NCBI RefSeq assembly: GCF_001676055.1
Contig: NZ_LZEX01000005.1
Coordinates: forward strand, 60,568 to 124,567
From: Morganella psychrotolerans
Lineage (GTDB): Bacteria; Pseudomonadota; Gammaproteobacteria; Enterobacterales; Enterobacteriaceae
DNA length: 64,000 bases
Direction of reading: 5' to 3'
The notes beneath the pieces are model-generated. The model worked only from the letters and a program-made list of their open reading frames with translations, was not told where the DNA came from and made no database searches. Each line of letters opens with the position of its first letter. Positions within the stretch are counted from its first letter, which is position 1. A program made the position numbers and the translations under genes. This document shows positions 27,798 through 39,339 of the stretch, one piece after another.

Positions 27798-28391
27798 TTA
27801 CTGTAACTGTGCGAGAAGCAACGGCCAACGGACATCAAATTCCTGTGTCGGACGGTATTTAAATTCTGAGCGAACAAAACGCGATAACATACCTTCGCAG
27901 AAAGCGAGTAACTGAGATGCTAACAGGCTTTCATCATAAGTAAAACCACCACCGTCACGGATCCGCTTTTCTTTTAAAACCTGACGTAACTGGGCTTCGA
28001 TACGCTCATATAGCTGATTAATACGGCTTTGCAGTTTATCCTGCTCAAACATCAGTGCGTGACCGGTCATGATTCGGGTCAGCCCCGGATTTTTTTCTGA
28101 AAACCCCAGGATCAGCATCAGAATAAGTTTTATCCGTAAAATGGTATCTTTCTCATCCTGAAGGATAAGGTTTATCCGCGAAATCAGTGAATCTTCAATA
28201 AAGACGATCAGGCTGTCGAACATCTTTGTTTTGCTGGAAAAATGCCGGTACAGCGCAGCTTCTGAGACGCCGACACTGGCGGCAAGTTTTGCGGTTGTTA
28301 TCCGCTGGCTGCCGTCGCCGGACTCAAGCATCAGCGCAAGTGCCTGCAGAATTTCCTCGCGCCTGTTTTTCTTTTTTGTACTTTCTGCCAT
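27798..28391 (-). CDS. slmA: Nucleoid occlusion factor SlmA
   Basis: SlmA is a TetR-fold DNA-binding protein that blocks FtsZ ring assembly over the nucleoid. The HTH is near residues 25-50 ([21 protein letters not shown]), with a helical C-terminal domain ending [17 protein letters not shown] longer frame starts at 28403, but [16 protein letters not shown] from ATG 28391 matches the family start (197 residues). It lies downstream of dut on the same strand with a gap of about 100 bp, the E. coli order. Confidence 0.93.
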   Translation of the reverse strand: MAESTKKKNRREEILQALALMLESGDGSQRITTAKLAASVGVSEAALYRHFSSKTKMFDSLIVFIEDSLISRINLILQDEKDTILRIKLILMLILGFSEKNPGLTRIMTGHALMFEQDKLQSRINQLYERIEAQLRQVLKEKRIRDGGGFTYDESLLASQLLAFCEGMLSRFVRSEFKYRPTQEFDVRWPLLLAQLQ

Positions 28392-28500
28392 ATCAGATAA
28401 CACCCCTGCTTTAATGCAAAAACAAACCGGTCATCCGATAACCGCGCCTTTATTCAGCGCGATTATCAGAACGGCACCGGATATCACGGCGTTATTAGTA

Positions 28501-28959
28501 TTATTGACGGCCTGAATGGCCGAATCCGCCGTCACCGCGTTCGCTTTCAGTGAACTCACTGACAATATTGAATTCAGCCTGAACAACAGGAACGATAATC
28601 ATCTGTGCAATACGTTCGCCCGGTTCAATGGTAAAAGCTTTATCACCACGGTTCCAGACAGACACCATCAGCTGTCCCTGATAGTCAGAGTCAATGAGCC
28701 CGACCAGGTTACCCAGCACAACACCATGTTTGTGACCCAGGCCTGAACGCGGCAGAACCATTGCCGCCAGTGACGGATCAGCAATATGCACCGCTAATCC
28801 GGTTGGCAGCAGCAGTGTCTGACCGGGAAGCAACTCGGTTGCTGCGTCCAGACAAGCACGTAAATCCAGCCCGGCAGAGCCCGGGGTGGCATATGCCGGT
28901 AACGGAAATTCCCCGCCGATGCGCGGGTCAAGGATCTTAATGTCGATTTTTTTCGTCAT
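28501..28959 (-). CDS. dut: Deoxyuridine 5'-triphosphate nucleotidohydrolase
   Basis: Dut hydrolyses dUTP to dUMP, keeping uracil out of DNA and supplying dTMP synthesis. The 152-residue trimeric-type enzyme shows the five motifs, including [40 protein letters not shown] and the C-terminal [12 protein letters not shown] arm. Its start overlaps the end of coaBC by 23 bp, so the pair is translationally coupled as in E. coli. Confidence 0.96.
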   Translation of the reverse strand: MTKKIDIKILDPRIGGEFPLPAYATPGSAGLDLRACLDAATELLPGQTLLLPTGLAVHIADPSLAAMVLPRSGLGHKHGVVLGNLVGLIDSDYQGQLMVSVWNRGDKAFTIEPGERIAQMIIVPVVQAEFNIVSEFTESERGDGGFGHSGRQ

Positions 28960-30151
28960 AGTGTTTCAGTATTTCGTCCAGTAAGTGGTGGCTGAGCTCT
29001 GATTTGCTCATGTTCGGTAAACTTATATCGCCGGTGTGCCAGTATAAATGAAGGGCATTGTTGTCACTGTTAAAGCCTTGGTTTTCAACAGAAACATCGT
29101 TAGCGCAAATCATATCGAGTTGTTTTTTTGCCAACTTGCCGCGTGCGTATTCTTCCACATTTTGGGTTTCAGCTGCAAATCCAATCACAAACGGACGATT
29201 TTTGGTCAGTGCACCGACACCTGCAATCACATCAGGGTTTTTCACCATGGTAAAGGTTATTTCATCACCCTGTTTTTTAATTTTCTCACCGGAAATCTCT
29301 TTGGCACGATAATCAGCAACGGCGGCACAGCCGATAAAAATATGATGGTCGGGGGCGGCAAGCTGCGCGGCATCATTCATTTCACATGCGCTGACAACAT
29401 CAATACGTTTAACACCCGGTGGTGTCGGCAATGTGACAGGACCTGTAATCAGGGTAACATCTGCGCCGCGCGCAGCGGCTGAGCGCGCAATAGCAAATCC
29501 CATTTTACCGGAGCTGTGATTACTGATGAAGCGGACAGGATCAAGGGCTTCACGTGTGGGTCCTGCGGTAATCGCAAGGCGGATACCGGCCATATCCTGT
29601 TTTTGCTGAAAATGATGTTCTGCTCTGGCGACAATCTCTGACGGATCGAGCATACGTCCCGGACCGACATCACCACAAGCCTGGCTGCCGCTGTCCGGTC
29701 CCCAGACAGCGAAACCAAGCTGTTCAAGGTGTGCCAGATTTTCCTGTGTGGTTTGTGCGTTATACATCTGCTGATTCATGGCCGGCGAAACGGCAATAGT
29801 GGCATCGGACGCCAGGCAGATAGTTGTGACCAGGTCATTTGCCATACCGGCACTCAGGCGGGCGATTAAATCTGCCGTGGCAGGTGCCAGAATAATGAGA
29901 TCAGCCCATTTTCCGAGTTCGATATGTCCCATTGCAGCTTCGGCAGCAGGGTCAAGAACACTTTCCGCCACCGGGAAACCGGAAACGGCCTGAAGTGTTA
30001 AAGGGGTAATAAACGCGGTTGCCGCGGGGGTCATAGTGACACGGACAATAGCGCCCCGGTCACGGAGACGACGGACAATCTCAGGTGTTTTATAGGCCGC
30101 GATACCACCGCTGATGCCCAGAACAATCTGTTTTCCTGTCAGTGCAGACAT
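28937..30151 (-). CDS. coaBC: Bifunctional phosphopantothenoylcysteine decarboxylase/phosphopantothenate-cysteine ligase
   Basis: The fused enzyme performs two steps of coenzyme A synthesis. The N-terminal flavoprotein CoaC domain has [18 protein letters not shown], the PAMNQQMY loop and the [12 protein letters not shown] segment with the catalytic cysteine. The C-terminal CoaB domain has [25 protein letters not shown] and the KxxDMICAND region. Length (404) is typical. It reads away from radC, with about 195 bp between them holding both promoters. Confidence 0.95.
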   Translation of the reverse strand: MSALTGKQIVLGISGGIAAYKTPEIVRRLRDRGAIVRVTMTPAATAFITPLTLQAVSGFPVAESVLDPAAEAAMGHIELGKWADLIILAPATADLIARLSAGMANDLVTTICLASDATIAVSPAMNQQMYNAQTTQENLAHLEQLGFAVWGPDSGSQACGDVGPGRMLDPSEIVARAEHHFQQKQDMAGIRLAITAGPTREALDPVRFISNHSSGKMGFAIARSAAARGADVTLITGPVTLPTPPGVKRIDVVSACEMNDAAQLAAPDHHIFIGCAAVADYRAKEISGEKIKKQGDEITFTMVKNPDVIAGVGALTKNRPFVIGFAAETQNVEEYARGKLAKKQLDMICANDVSVENQGFNSDNNALHLYWHTGDISLPNMSKSELSHHLLDEILKHYDEKNRH

Positions 30152-30345
30152 TGTGCTTTATCCGGTTATTATTTGGAGATACGCGATTTTACCACAACCT
30201 CAGCGTATAGGTAGAGTGCTGTTTATTTATCCAGCTAAATAAACTTTTTTCTTCGGCGCCGCTCGCAAAAATCACGGTTTTTTGGCACAGAAATGCGGCA
30301 AGCCACCATACTTTTATCTGCAAAAAACGAAAAAGAGCAGGTGGT

Positions 30346-31026
30346 GTGGAGATGGATAACCCGATTATAAACGCAGATTTAATGCCGAGAGAGAAACTTA
30401 TCGCCTATGGCGCCTCTGTGCTGAGTGATTCAGAGTTACTGGCTATTTTTTTACGGACAGGCAATCGTGAACTGCCGGTCAGGCAGTTTGCTGAATATTT
30501 ATTAGATGTGTTTGGTTCATTGCACCGGTTGCTGACGGCGGGCTACGATGAGTTTAAGCCCCTCAAGGGTATCGGGGACAGTAAATACTGTCAGATGCAG
30601 GCCATTGTTGAGCTGTCACGGCGTTTTTTCAGCAGCCAGTTTCAGGAGATGCAATTTCTCAACAGCGCCTGTTCTGTCAAAGCGTATCTGCATCAGTTGA
30701 TTATGTGGCAGGAGCGCGAGGTGTTCGTTGTGTTGTTTCTGAATAATCAGAATCAGCTGATTCGTTATGAGGAAATGTTTTCCGGAACGGTAAACTGTGT
30801 GGAGGTTCATCCCAGGGAAATTTTGCGTCTTGCACTCAAAGTGAATGCAGTCTCTGTTATACTGGCGCATAATCACCCTTCCGGTAATGAAAAACCCAGC
30901 CGGGCTGACCTTCTGCTGACAAAAAAGATTGCGCAGGTGTGTGAGCTGGTGGGGATTGGCGTGTTGGATCACCTGGTCGTCGGGAAATTCAATACGTTTT
31001 CATTTGCGGAACATGGGTTGATCTGA
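30346..31026 (+). CDS. radC: RadC/YicR JAB-domain protein
   Basis: The 226-residue protein has an N-terminal helix-hairpin-helix-like part (LKGIGDSKYCQMQAIVELSRR) and a C-terminal JAB/JAMM metalloprotease-like domain with the zinc motif HNHPSG-x5-SxxD (HNHPSGNEKPSRAD). The name is historical; a role in DNA repair is not established. GTG 30346 or ATG 30352 could be the start; the first has AGCAGG just upstream. The E. coli homologue lies in the same place, between coaBC and rpmB. Confidence 0.9.
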   Translation: MEMDNPIINADLMPREKLIAYGASVLSDSELLAIFLRTGNRELPVRQFAEYLLDVFGSLHRLLTAGYDEFKPLKGIGDSKYCQMQAIVELSRRFFSSQFQEMQFLNSACSVKAYLHQLIMWQEREVFVVLFLNNQNQLIRYEEMFSGTVNCVEVHPREILRLALKVNAVSVILAHNHPSGNEKPSRADLLLTKKIAQVCELVGIGVLDHLVVGKFNTFSFAEHGLI

Positions 31027-31069
31027 TCAGTTTTTTTCGCATAAACACGCGATCTTTACTGTTCGGGTC

Positions 31070-31098
31070 TTGAGCGTTTGCGCCGGAAAGCGTATACT
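31070..31098 (+). promoter_or_regulatory. rpmBG promoter
   Basis: TTGAGC (31070-31075) and TATACT (31093-31098) are 17 bp apart, a good sigma-70 promoter. Transcription would start near 31105, giving a leader of about 170 nt before rpmB. Confidence 0.75.
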
Positions 31099-31116
31099 AC
31101 GCCACCTTTGAGGATC

Positions 31117-31235
31117 TTGGGTTTGGCGAGAAGAGCCTATCTCAGCAAATTTTTGCTGGTTGACAGAGCACTTTCCCGGCGAGTCAAAAGTACGCTGAGA
31201 TAGGCTCCTAAGCCTGACGAGGCAGCCTCACCCAA
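31117..31235 (+). promoter_or_regulatory. Structured 5' leader of rpmB
   Basis: The leader contains a perfect 14-bp helix: GAGCCTATCTCAGC (31133-31146) with GCTGAGATAGGCTC (31194-31207). An inner hairpin CAGCAAA/TTTGCTG (31143-31158) uses the same CAGC bases, so the two are alternatives. An outer TTGGGT (31117-31122)/ACCCAA (31230-31235) pairing can close the whole element. This resembles autoregulatory ribosomal-protein leaders; control by L28 or another ribosomal protein is inference. Confidence 0.55.
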
Positions 31236-31252
31236 TACAAAGCTCGAGCTGA

Positions 31253-31510
<258 letters not shown>

Positions 31511-31518
31511 GGAGCTGA

Positions 31519-31689
<171 letters not shown>

Positions 31690-31706
31690 GTTTTGCTTTC
31701 TGATTG

Positions 31707-31734
31707 AAAAAACCCAGCTTCGGCTGGGTTTTTT
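31707..31734. terminator. rpmBG terminator
   Basis: AACCCAGC (31711-31718) pairs with GCTGGGTT (31721-31728) around a TTCG-type tetraloop region, with T's after it and A's before it. It is a strong, potentially bidirectional terminator closing the ribosomal protein operon. Confidence 0.92.
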
Positions 31735-31923
31735 ATTGTCTTCAGCAAGATGGTGTCATTTAATGACAGGTTGTACTGATATAATCCGGATTATTTTGCT
31801 TGTATGCCCTTATTCATTCAAACTACAGGTTTGTTGGCTGCATCCTGAATGACGTCGGGTATACCGGAAAAGATGTTGTCAGCACAGATAATGTTCATTA
31901 CCTTAAAAAGAGAACTAACCTGA
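31735..31923. other. Gap between rpmG and the inserted glycosyltransferases
   Basis: No gene is seen. Around 31810-31862 the stretch containing TTCAAACTACAGG, TTTGTTGGCTGCATCC and GAATGACGTCGGGTATA resembles, from memory, dispersed intergenic repeats of Yersinia, Serratia and Photorhabdus. It may be a fragment of such a repeat at the left border of the insertion. Confidence 0.3.
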
Positions 31924-33024
31924 ATGGATAAACATCCTTTTGCTATCCTCCATACTGAATCATCCTGCGGCTGGGGCGGGCAGGAAATACGGATCCTGAC
32001 GGAGTCTCAGGGGATGATCAGGCGGGGATACCGTGTCGTTATTGTGTGCTGCCCGGATTCGGAAATATTGCGTCAGGCTCCCCGCTACGGGGTGGACGCT
32101 GTTGCGTTACCTATTTATAAAAAGCGCTGGACTGCACTGAAGTCGATGCGCCACTGGCTGAAACGACACGGCAGAGAGTTCGGTGTTATTAATACACACA
32201 GTTCAACCGATACCTGGCTTGTTGCTGCCGCCTGTGCAACGCTGACGGGAATGCCGCCTGTTGTCCGGACACGCCATGTATCCACTCAGGTATCGACATC
32301 TTTTATCACACGCTGGTTATATCTGCGGGCTTGCCGCCATATTGTTACCACGGGTGAAAAATTACGTCAGCACTTACATTCTCACAACAGATATCCGCTG
32401 TCGCACATGACATCCGTTCCCACCGGGATTGATACGGAACAATTTTTTCCGCAGGATAAACATGTAGCCCGCCGGCAATTGGGGATCCCGGACAAACGCA
32501 CGATTGGTATTGTTGCCACAATGCGTACATGGAAAGGACATAAATATTTGCTGGAAAGCTGGAAAACATTGCACACAGAATATCCGGACTGGCAGATACT
32601 TTTTGTCGGGGACGGACCACAGCGTAAAAATCTGGCACCGATGGCGGAGTCTCTGAATTTATCAGAATCAGTGATTTTTTTAGGAAACCGTGACGATGTT
32701 CCGTTATGCCTCAATGCAATGGATATTTTTGTCTTACCCTCATTTGGTAATGAGGGTGTTCCGCAGGGGATCATGCAGGCAATGTTGTGTGAGTTACCTG
32801 TTATTTCCACAACGGTTGGCGCGATCACGGAGGCTGTCATTGATAATGAAACCGGGTTTATTGTTGAGCCCCGTAATGTTGAGCAACTGACAGATAAACT
32901 GCGTCAACTGATAAATGACGATGCGCTGAGATTAAAAATGAGTCAGGCAGCATTATGTCATGCAGAAAGAAACTTTAATATAAACAATATGCTGGATAAA
33001 ATGGAAAATATATTAAAGGGATAG
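31924..33024 (+). CDS. Family 4 glycosyltransferase (GT-B fold), probable LPS core
   Basis: The 366-residue protein has the GT-B layout: an N-terminal acceptor domain starting FAILHTESSCGWGGQEIRIL and a C-terminal donor domain with GIVATMRTWKGHKYLLESW and the E-x7-E motif in NEGVPQGIMQAML. It likely adds a sugar to the LPS core. It lies between rpmG and mutM, where E. coli has nothing, with two further GT4 genes after a 399-bp gap. The start at 31924 has only a weak ribosome binding site (AAAGAGAAC). Donor and linkage are unknown. Confidence 0.75.
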   Translation: MDKHPFAILHTESSCGWGGQEIRILTESQGMIRRGYRVVIVCCPDSEILRQAPRYGVDAVALPIYKKRWTALKSMRHWLKRHGREFGVINTHSSTDTWLVAAACATLTGMPPVVRTRHVSTQVSTSFITRWLYLRACRHIVTTGEKLRQHLHSHNRYPLSHMTSVPTGIDTEQFFPQDKHVARRQLGIPDKRTIGIVATMRTWKGHKYLLESWKTLHTEYPDWQILFVGDGPQRKNLAPMAESLNLSESVIFLGNRDDVPLCLNAMDIFVLPSFGNEGVPQGIMQAMLCELPVISTTVGAITEAVIDNETGFIVEPRNVEQLTDKLRQLINDDALRLKMSQAALCHAERNFNINNMLDKMENILKG

Positions 33025-33423
33025 GATTTATCTTATCAGAGGCGTAGTATTCGTCTTGTTTATCAGAAAGCGCTGCTGGTTTTAATAATAATACGATATT
33101 TATACTGTACCTAATATAAATGCAGAGGATGTTAATTAACAAGGATGCGACAATAAATCATAATGCATTGATTTTAATGTGTTTTGTTATTTCTTGCTAT
33201 TTCGGTACGACATTTATCAATAATTATCTGATTTATAATAACCATAGTGGTGAGTAGCAGGTTAAATATTTGAAAAGATTAACCCGCGCAGAAGGTTTGA
33301 TGATATCTTACAAGAAGATATATACATTACCGGAAATACCGGAAAAACACATCCGACATGTTAGTCGTTCTCATTTATAGCGATATTGGCTATATGGCAG
33401 GCTGAGGCAAGGTAAGCGGAAAT
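33025..33423. other. AT-rich gap between two glycosyltransferase genes
   Basis: This 399-bp stretch is clearly richer in A and T than its neighbours and has stop codons in all frames. I see no gene, repeat or terminator in it. It may hold the promoter for the gene at 33424, whose start follows AAGG (GCAAGGTAAGCGGAAAT-ATG). Confidence 0.4.
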
Positions 33424-34548
33424 ATGAAGATCGGTTTTATCGATGTGACAGTAACTATGTCATACGGCGGGATACAGACCGCTGTATGGGAATTAGCAAA
33501 GGTACTGTCTGATGAAGGTCACGAAGTCCATATTTTTGGCGGAGAGGGAGATATCCGGCCGGAACTTGGCGGACGTCCGGTGAAAATTCATACTTTTCCG
33601 TATATACCCCGCAAGCGGGTGCTGAATATCGGCAGTCGTTTTCAGAAAATAACGGAACGTTATTCCTTTGCCCGTCACGCGCGCCATCAGGTTCAGAAAG
33701 AGAACCTTGACTGGATTATTCTGACCAAGCCATTTGATTTTTTCTGGCCCCGCCTTTTACCAAAAGAAACAAAAACAAAGTTTTGTTTTATGAGCGGCGG
33801 TACCAGTTTTTTTCGCGGAGATCGCAAACTCAGCCAACGGCTGGATGCATGGGTGGCGTGCAGTCATTTTAATGCCTGGCAGATTCAGCATCATTATAAA
33901 CAGTTTCCGTCCGTTATTTATAACGGTGTGGATACCACCCGGTTTAAGCCGATGGAAACCACGGTGCGCCAGACACTGGGTATTCATGATGATACCTTTT
34001 TGGTGGCATTTGCAGGTCGGTTAGTCGGCTGGAAAGGTGTCCGCTATGCGGTGGATGCCATCGCATTATTAAAAAATGATAATATAAAGCTGCTGGTCAT
34101 TGGTGCGGGTGATGATTTACCTGCGCTACAGCGGCGGGCGACAGAAAAAGGTGTTCAGGATTGTGTTATTTTTCATCCGCCTGTGAGTCATGATGAATTA
34201 CCGGCATGGTATGCTGCTGCAGATGCGGGTGTCTTTCCGAGTATCGGAGATGAGGCATTCGGGATTACCATTGCAGAAGCAATGGCGTGTGGCAAACCGG
34301 TGATTGGCAGTTATATCGGCGGAATTGCGGAAGTTATCGGAAACGAAGAACAAAGCGGTCTGCTTGTTCCGCCGGGAAATGCACAGGCCATTGCAGATGC
34401 AGTGAAGCAGCTGTATATGTTGCCTGACAGAGGGAAGGAAATGGGAGAGAATGCGCGCTTACGCATTGTCGGGCGTTATACCTGGCAGCATTCAGCCCAC
34501 AGGCTTCTCAGGGTATTAAATGCAAATAATGATGAAAAACGAAGCTGA
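33424..34548 (+). CDS. Family 4 glycosyltransferase, probable LPS core
   Basis: The 374-residue protein shows an N-terminal MSYGGIQTAVWELAKVLSDEGHEVHIF and a C-terminal donor domain with FAGRLVGWKGVRYAVDAI, and the E-x7-E motif in DEAFGITIAEAMACGKPVIGSYIGG. It is a retaining GT4 enzyme. The next gene starts five bp after its stop, so the two are co-transcribed. The exact sugar and acceptor cannot be read from the sequence. Confidence 0.78.
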   Translation: MKIGFIDVTVTMSYGGIQTAVWELAKVLSDEGHEVHIFGGEGDIRPELGGRPVKIHTFPYIPRKRVLNIGSRFQKITERYSFARHARHQVQKENLDWIILTKPFDFFWPRLLPKETKTKFCFMSGGTSFFRGDRKLSQRLDAWVACSHFNAWQIQHHYKQFPSVIYNGVDTTRFKPMETTVRQTLGIHDDTFLVAFAGRLVGWKGVRYAVDAIALLKNDNIKLLVIGAGDDLPALQRRATEKGVQDCVIFHPPVSHDELPAWYAAADAGVFPSIGDEAFGITIAEAMACGKPVIGSYIGGIAEVIGNEEQSGLLVPPGNAQAIADAVKQLYMLPDRGKEMGENARLRIVGRYTWQHSAHRLLRVLNANNDEKRS

Positions 34549-34553
34549 GCATT

Positions 34554-35729
34554 ATGAAGATTGCTTATATTGATCCTTATCCTGTACCTGCTTACCGTGT
34601 CGCATCATTGCAAATTGTCCAGATGATTGATGCGATGGCACGCCGGGGATGCTCCGTTGAAATGGTATCGCCTCAGTCGTCCGTATCCGCAGACACTATT
34701 CTGGGACGCGCGATTGATGCGCGCGTCAGCTTCACCGGACTGAAAAATATCCGGAAAACCTGGTTTTTTCCGTTTAACAGTCAGAAAGTATTTAATTATC
34801 AGGTTTCTGCGTGGCTGAAAAAAAATCCGGTGGATGCCGTGTTCACGCGCAATCTGAAAATGGCATATTATTTGCTGAATAAGCATCCGGGCATTCCCTG
34901 CTTTTTTGAAAGCCACGAGGTTTTTTCTCAGTCATTCAGGGAGTCTCACGACCTTTCCGGCATTAAAAATCAGCGGAAACTGGCAAAGTTACTGAAAACA
35001 GAATCCATTGTTTATCGCGATGCGTCTGCGGTATTTGTCAAAACAGCGCTGATAAAAGTAGATGCACAGGCACTTTATAAGACAGATACTCCTGTTTATA
35101 TCACCTCGAATGGTGTTGATTTACTGGCTGCCGGTGCGGTCACGGGTACGGTAAATTCAAAACAGAAAGACGCCAAAACGAATTTATTGTATCTGGGGAG
35201 CCTTCATCCCTGGAAAGGACTGCCGACAATTATTCACGCATTACCTGCGCTGGAGAATGTCACACTGAATGTTGCGGGTGGAAAACCCGAACAGATAGCA
35301 GAGCTGAAAGCGCTGGCTGAAACCTTAGAGGTTGCTGATCGTATCTGTTTTATGGGATATGTTGAGCCGGTTAACCGGTTTCAGGTTATCGCTGACGCGG
35401 ATATCTGCGTGTTACCGCTGACAGACAGCAGTATGGGGGGGCGATATACTTCCCCGCTTAAACTATTTGAATATATGGCAATGAAAAAACCGGTTGTTAT
35501 CTCTGATTTACCCTCCATCCGCAGTATTACCGGGGATGATATGGTTAATTTTGCCAAAAGCGGGGATGCCGCCAGTTTTGCAGGTACTATCCGCCGGATT
35601 ATTGATGAACCTGCCAATGCAGCGCGTAAAACGGATTGTGCGTTTTCGTTTATTCTTGATAAATTTAACTGGGATAAATGTGCGGATGAGACACTTAATC
35701 TGATCAGTAATTCACTGTCTGCAAAATAA
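34554..35729 (+). CDS. Family 4 glycosyltransferase, probable LPS core
   Basis: The 391-residue protein is GT-B-like (YIDPYPVPAYRVASLQIVQM at the start; LLYLGSLHPWKGLPTIIHAL in the donor domain). The usual EGFG/E-x7-E region is altered to GGRYTSPLKLFEYMAMKKPVV, a form seen in some GT4 enzymes. It ends 36 bp before mutM, on the same strand. With the genes at 31924 and 33424 it forms an inserted glycosyltransferase group in the rpmG-mutM interval. Confidence 0.75.
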   Translation: MKIAYIDPYPVPAYRVASLQIVQMIDAMARRGCSVEMVSPQSSVSADTILGRAIDARVSFTGLKNIRKTWFFPFNSQKVFNYQVSAWLKKNPVDAVFTRNLKMAYYLLNKHPGIPCFFESHEVFSQSFRESHDLSGIKNQRKLAKLLKTESIVYRDASAVFVKTALIKVDAQALYKTDTPVYITSNGVDLLAAGAVTGTVNSKQKDAKTNLLYLGSLHPWKGLPTIIHALPALENVTLNVAGGKPEQIAELKALAETLEVADRICFMGYVEPVNRFQVIADADICVLPLTDSSMGGRYTSPLKLFEYMAMKKPVVISDLPSIRSITGDDMVNFAKSGDAASFAGTIRRIIDEPANAARKTDCAFSFILDKFNWDKCADETLNLISNSLSAK

Positions 35730-35765
35730 CCCCTCCTTAAAATATAACCTGCTTGCGGAGTGTGT

Positions 35766-36575
35766 ATGCCTGAATTACCAGAGGTCGAAACCAGCCGGCG
35801 CGGTATTGAGCCGCACCTTGTCGGTAACACTGTGCGCTATGTTGAAGTCAGAAACAGACGTCTGCGCTGGCCGGTGTCAGAGCAGATTGAACGCCTGAGT
35901 GACCGGCCTGTTCTCAGTGTACAGCGCAGAGCAAAATACCTGCTGATTGAATTACCGGAAGGGTGGATTATCATCCATCTGGGGATGTCAGGCAGTTTGC
36001 GGATCCTGTTGGAAGAGACCCCGGAAGAAAAACATGACCATGTGGATATGGTGATGGGTGACGGTAAAATTTTGCGCTATACCGATCCGCGCCGTTTTGG
36101 TGCCTGGCTGTGGGCTGATGATTTGGCAACCTGCTCCGTACTGGCACACCTCGGACCGGAGCCGCTGACGGATGAATTTAATGCACAATATCTGTTTGAA
36201 AAATCCCGTAAACGAAATACGCCGGTCAAAAGTTGGCTGATGGATAATAAAATTGTGGTCGGCGTCGGTAATATCTATGCGAATGAATCGCTGTTTATTG
36301 CACGGATCCACCCGTTACGGGCAGCGAAAGATCTGACCGAAGCAGAAACAGAGCGCCTGGTGGCGACAATCAAACAGGTATTGACGGAATCAATAAAACA
36401 GGGCGGAACTACGCTGAAAGACTTTTTACAGTCAGACGGAAAGCCCGGTTATTTTGCACAGGAATTATTTGTCTACGGAAAACAGGGTGAATGTTGCCCG
36501 AATTGCGGGAAACCGGTTGAAGTGGTGAAAGTCGGACAGCGGAGCACATTTTTCTGCCCCGCCTGTCAGCACTGA
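35766..36575 (+). CDS. mutM: Formamidopyrimidine-DNA glycosylase (Fpg)
   Basis: MutM removes 8-oxoguanine and other oxidised purines and nicks the DNA. Starting at ATG 35766 gives [15 protein letters not shown] after Met, with the catalytic N-terminal proline, and the usual 269 residues; an earlier in-frame ATG at 35760 would mask that proline. The C-terminal zinc finger is CPNC-x16-CPAC. The stop abuts that of the convergent coaD. Confidence 0.96.
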   Translation: MPELPEVETSRRGIEPHLVGNTVRYVEVRNRRLRWPVSEQIERLSDRPVLSVQRRAKYLLIELPEGWIIIHLGMSGSLRILLEETPEEKHDHVDMVMGDGKILRYTDPRRFGAWLWADDLATCSVLAHLGPEPLTDEFNAQYLFEKSRKRNTPVKSWLMDNKIVVGVGNIYANESLFIARIHPLRAAKDLTEAETERLVATIKQVLTESIKQGGTTLKDFLQSDGKPGYFAQELFVYGKQGECCPNCGKPVEVVKVGQRSTFFCPACQH

Positions 36576-37836
<1,261 letters not shown>

Positions 37837-37837
<1 letters not shown>

Positions 37838-39114
37838 CAGTGCCCCCGTTGTGGCAGATACGGACTGAGCAATTGCAGCAGACGGTGAAGTGCGCCCTGA
37901 TTTTCATGGAGAACCTCAGCGGCATGGCGACCGCAGTACAGGCGATAATCTTCATCATCCAGCAAATTACAGACAGCGTCACTGAGGCTTTTTTCATCCG
38001 TAACAGTGATCAGCGCATCAGCCTGCTGTAACTTGCCGCAAATATTATTGAAATTAAAGGTATGCGGTCCCATCAGTACCGGAAGTGCATGTGCTGCGGC
38101 TTCCAGCGGATTATGTCCGCCGCGCTCAACCAGGCTGCCGCCGACAAACGCAATATCTGCCAGTCCGTACAGAAGCATCAGTTCGCCCATGCTGTCACCG
38201 ACGACAACTTGTGTTTCCGGCGCAGGTATGGTGTTTTTACTGCGCATCACATAGGTTAACCCAGCTTTTTCTGTCAGTTCACGGGCTTTTGCAAATCGCT
38301 CAGGATGACGGGGAACAAGGATGAGTAACAGATTCGGATAGCGGGCGAGCAGTGTTTTGTGGGTATTGAGAATAATATCTTCTTCGCCTTCGTGAGTGCT
38401 GGTTGCTATCCAGACCGGACGGCGGGCAGCCCACTGACGGCGCAATGCCACTGCTTTTGCGGCCAGTTCGGGAGTGACGGAAATATCAAATTTCAGGCTG
38501 CCGGTAACGTGTAACTGCTGGCGGCGCAATCCCAGCGCAATAAAGCGATCACCATCTTCCTGATTTTGGGCAGCGACCAGGGTTATCCGGTTTAAAATAG
38601 TTTTGACAAAATTGGCGACTTTCTGATAACCCGCGGCTGATCGCGCGGAAAGACGGGCATTCGCAATAACCAGCGGAATTTTGCGCCGGTGCAGCTGCGT
38701 TATCATATTCGGCCACAGCTCGGTTTCCATGACAATCACCAGACACGGCTGAACAGTATTAATAAACCGTTTCATGGAGCCGGGTAAGTCATAAGGCAGA
38801 TAGACATGGAAAACATCATCACCCAGTGCGGATAATACACGCTCTGAGCCGGTTGGTGTCATGGTGGTAACCGTGATGGGCAGGGTCGGATAATGGTGGC
38901 GCAATGCACGGACAAGGGGAACTGCGGCGAGAGTTTCACCCACAGACACCGAGTGCAGAACAATGCCGCCGACACCGGTTTTCCCTTTACAGAAACCATA
39001 ACGTTCGGCCCAGCGCTTGCGGTAGGCAGGAGAACGGCGGCTGCGCCATAACAGACGTAACCAGATAAGAGGTTGAATGAGGTAAAGTAATACCTGGTAT
39101 ACGCGCAGTAACAT
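37837..39114 (-). CDS. waaA: 3-deoxy-D-manno-octulosonic acid (Kdo) transferase
   Basis: WaaA attaches Kdo to lipid A on the cytoplasmic face of the inner membrane. The N-terminal membrane anchor ([20 protein letters not shown]) is followed by [19 protein letters not shown] and [12 protein letters not shown], and the C-terminal donor half has [21 protein letters not shown] longer frame opens at 39228, but ATG 39114 matches the family start and gives 425 residues like E. coli. It heads the waaA-waaE-coaD unit, divergent from waaQ. Confidence 0.95.
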
Positions 39115-39339
39115 TTTATCAGTTTCGCAGATAAGATTGCGGTAATAATAGCATAAAACTAACACGAATAGCGCATTAAAAAGCATAAACCCGGTGTGGA
39201 TAATGGCTGGTTTACTGCTATCCGGCACATCACTCTGTGATGATCTGTTAATACTCCGGCTATTTATTTATGGTACGCTGTAGCTCTGATTTTTACGGAT
39301 AATCTCCCTGATTTCTGCCAGATAATGAATGGAACGCCT

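Noticed and set aside
39115-39228. 38-residue N-terminal extension of waaA
   Set aside because: ATG 39114 gives exactly the E. coli length and N-terminal anchor; the extension lacks a ribosome binding site match.
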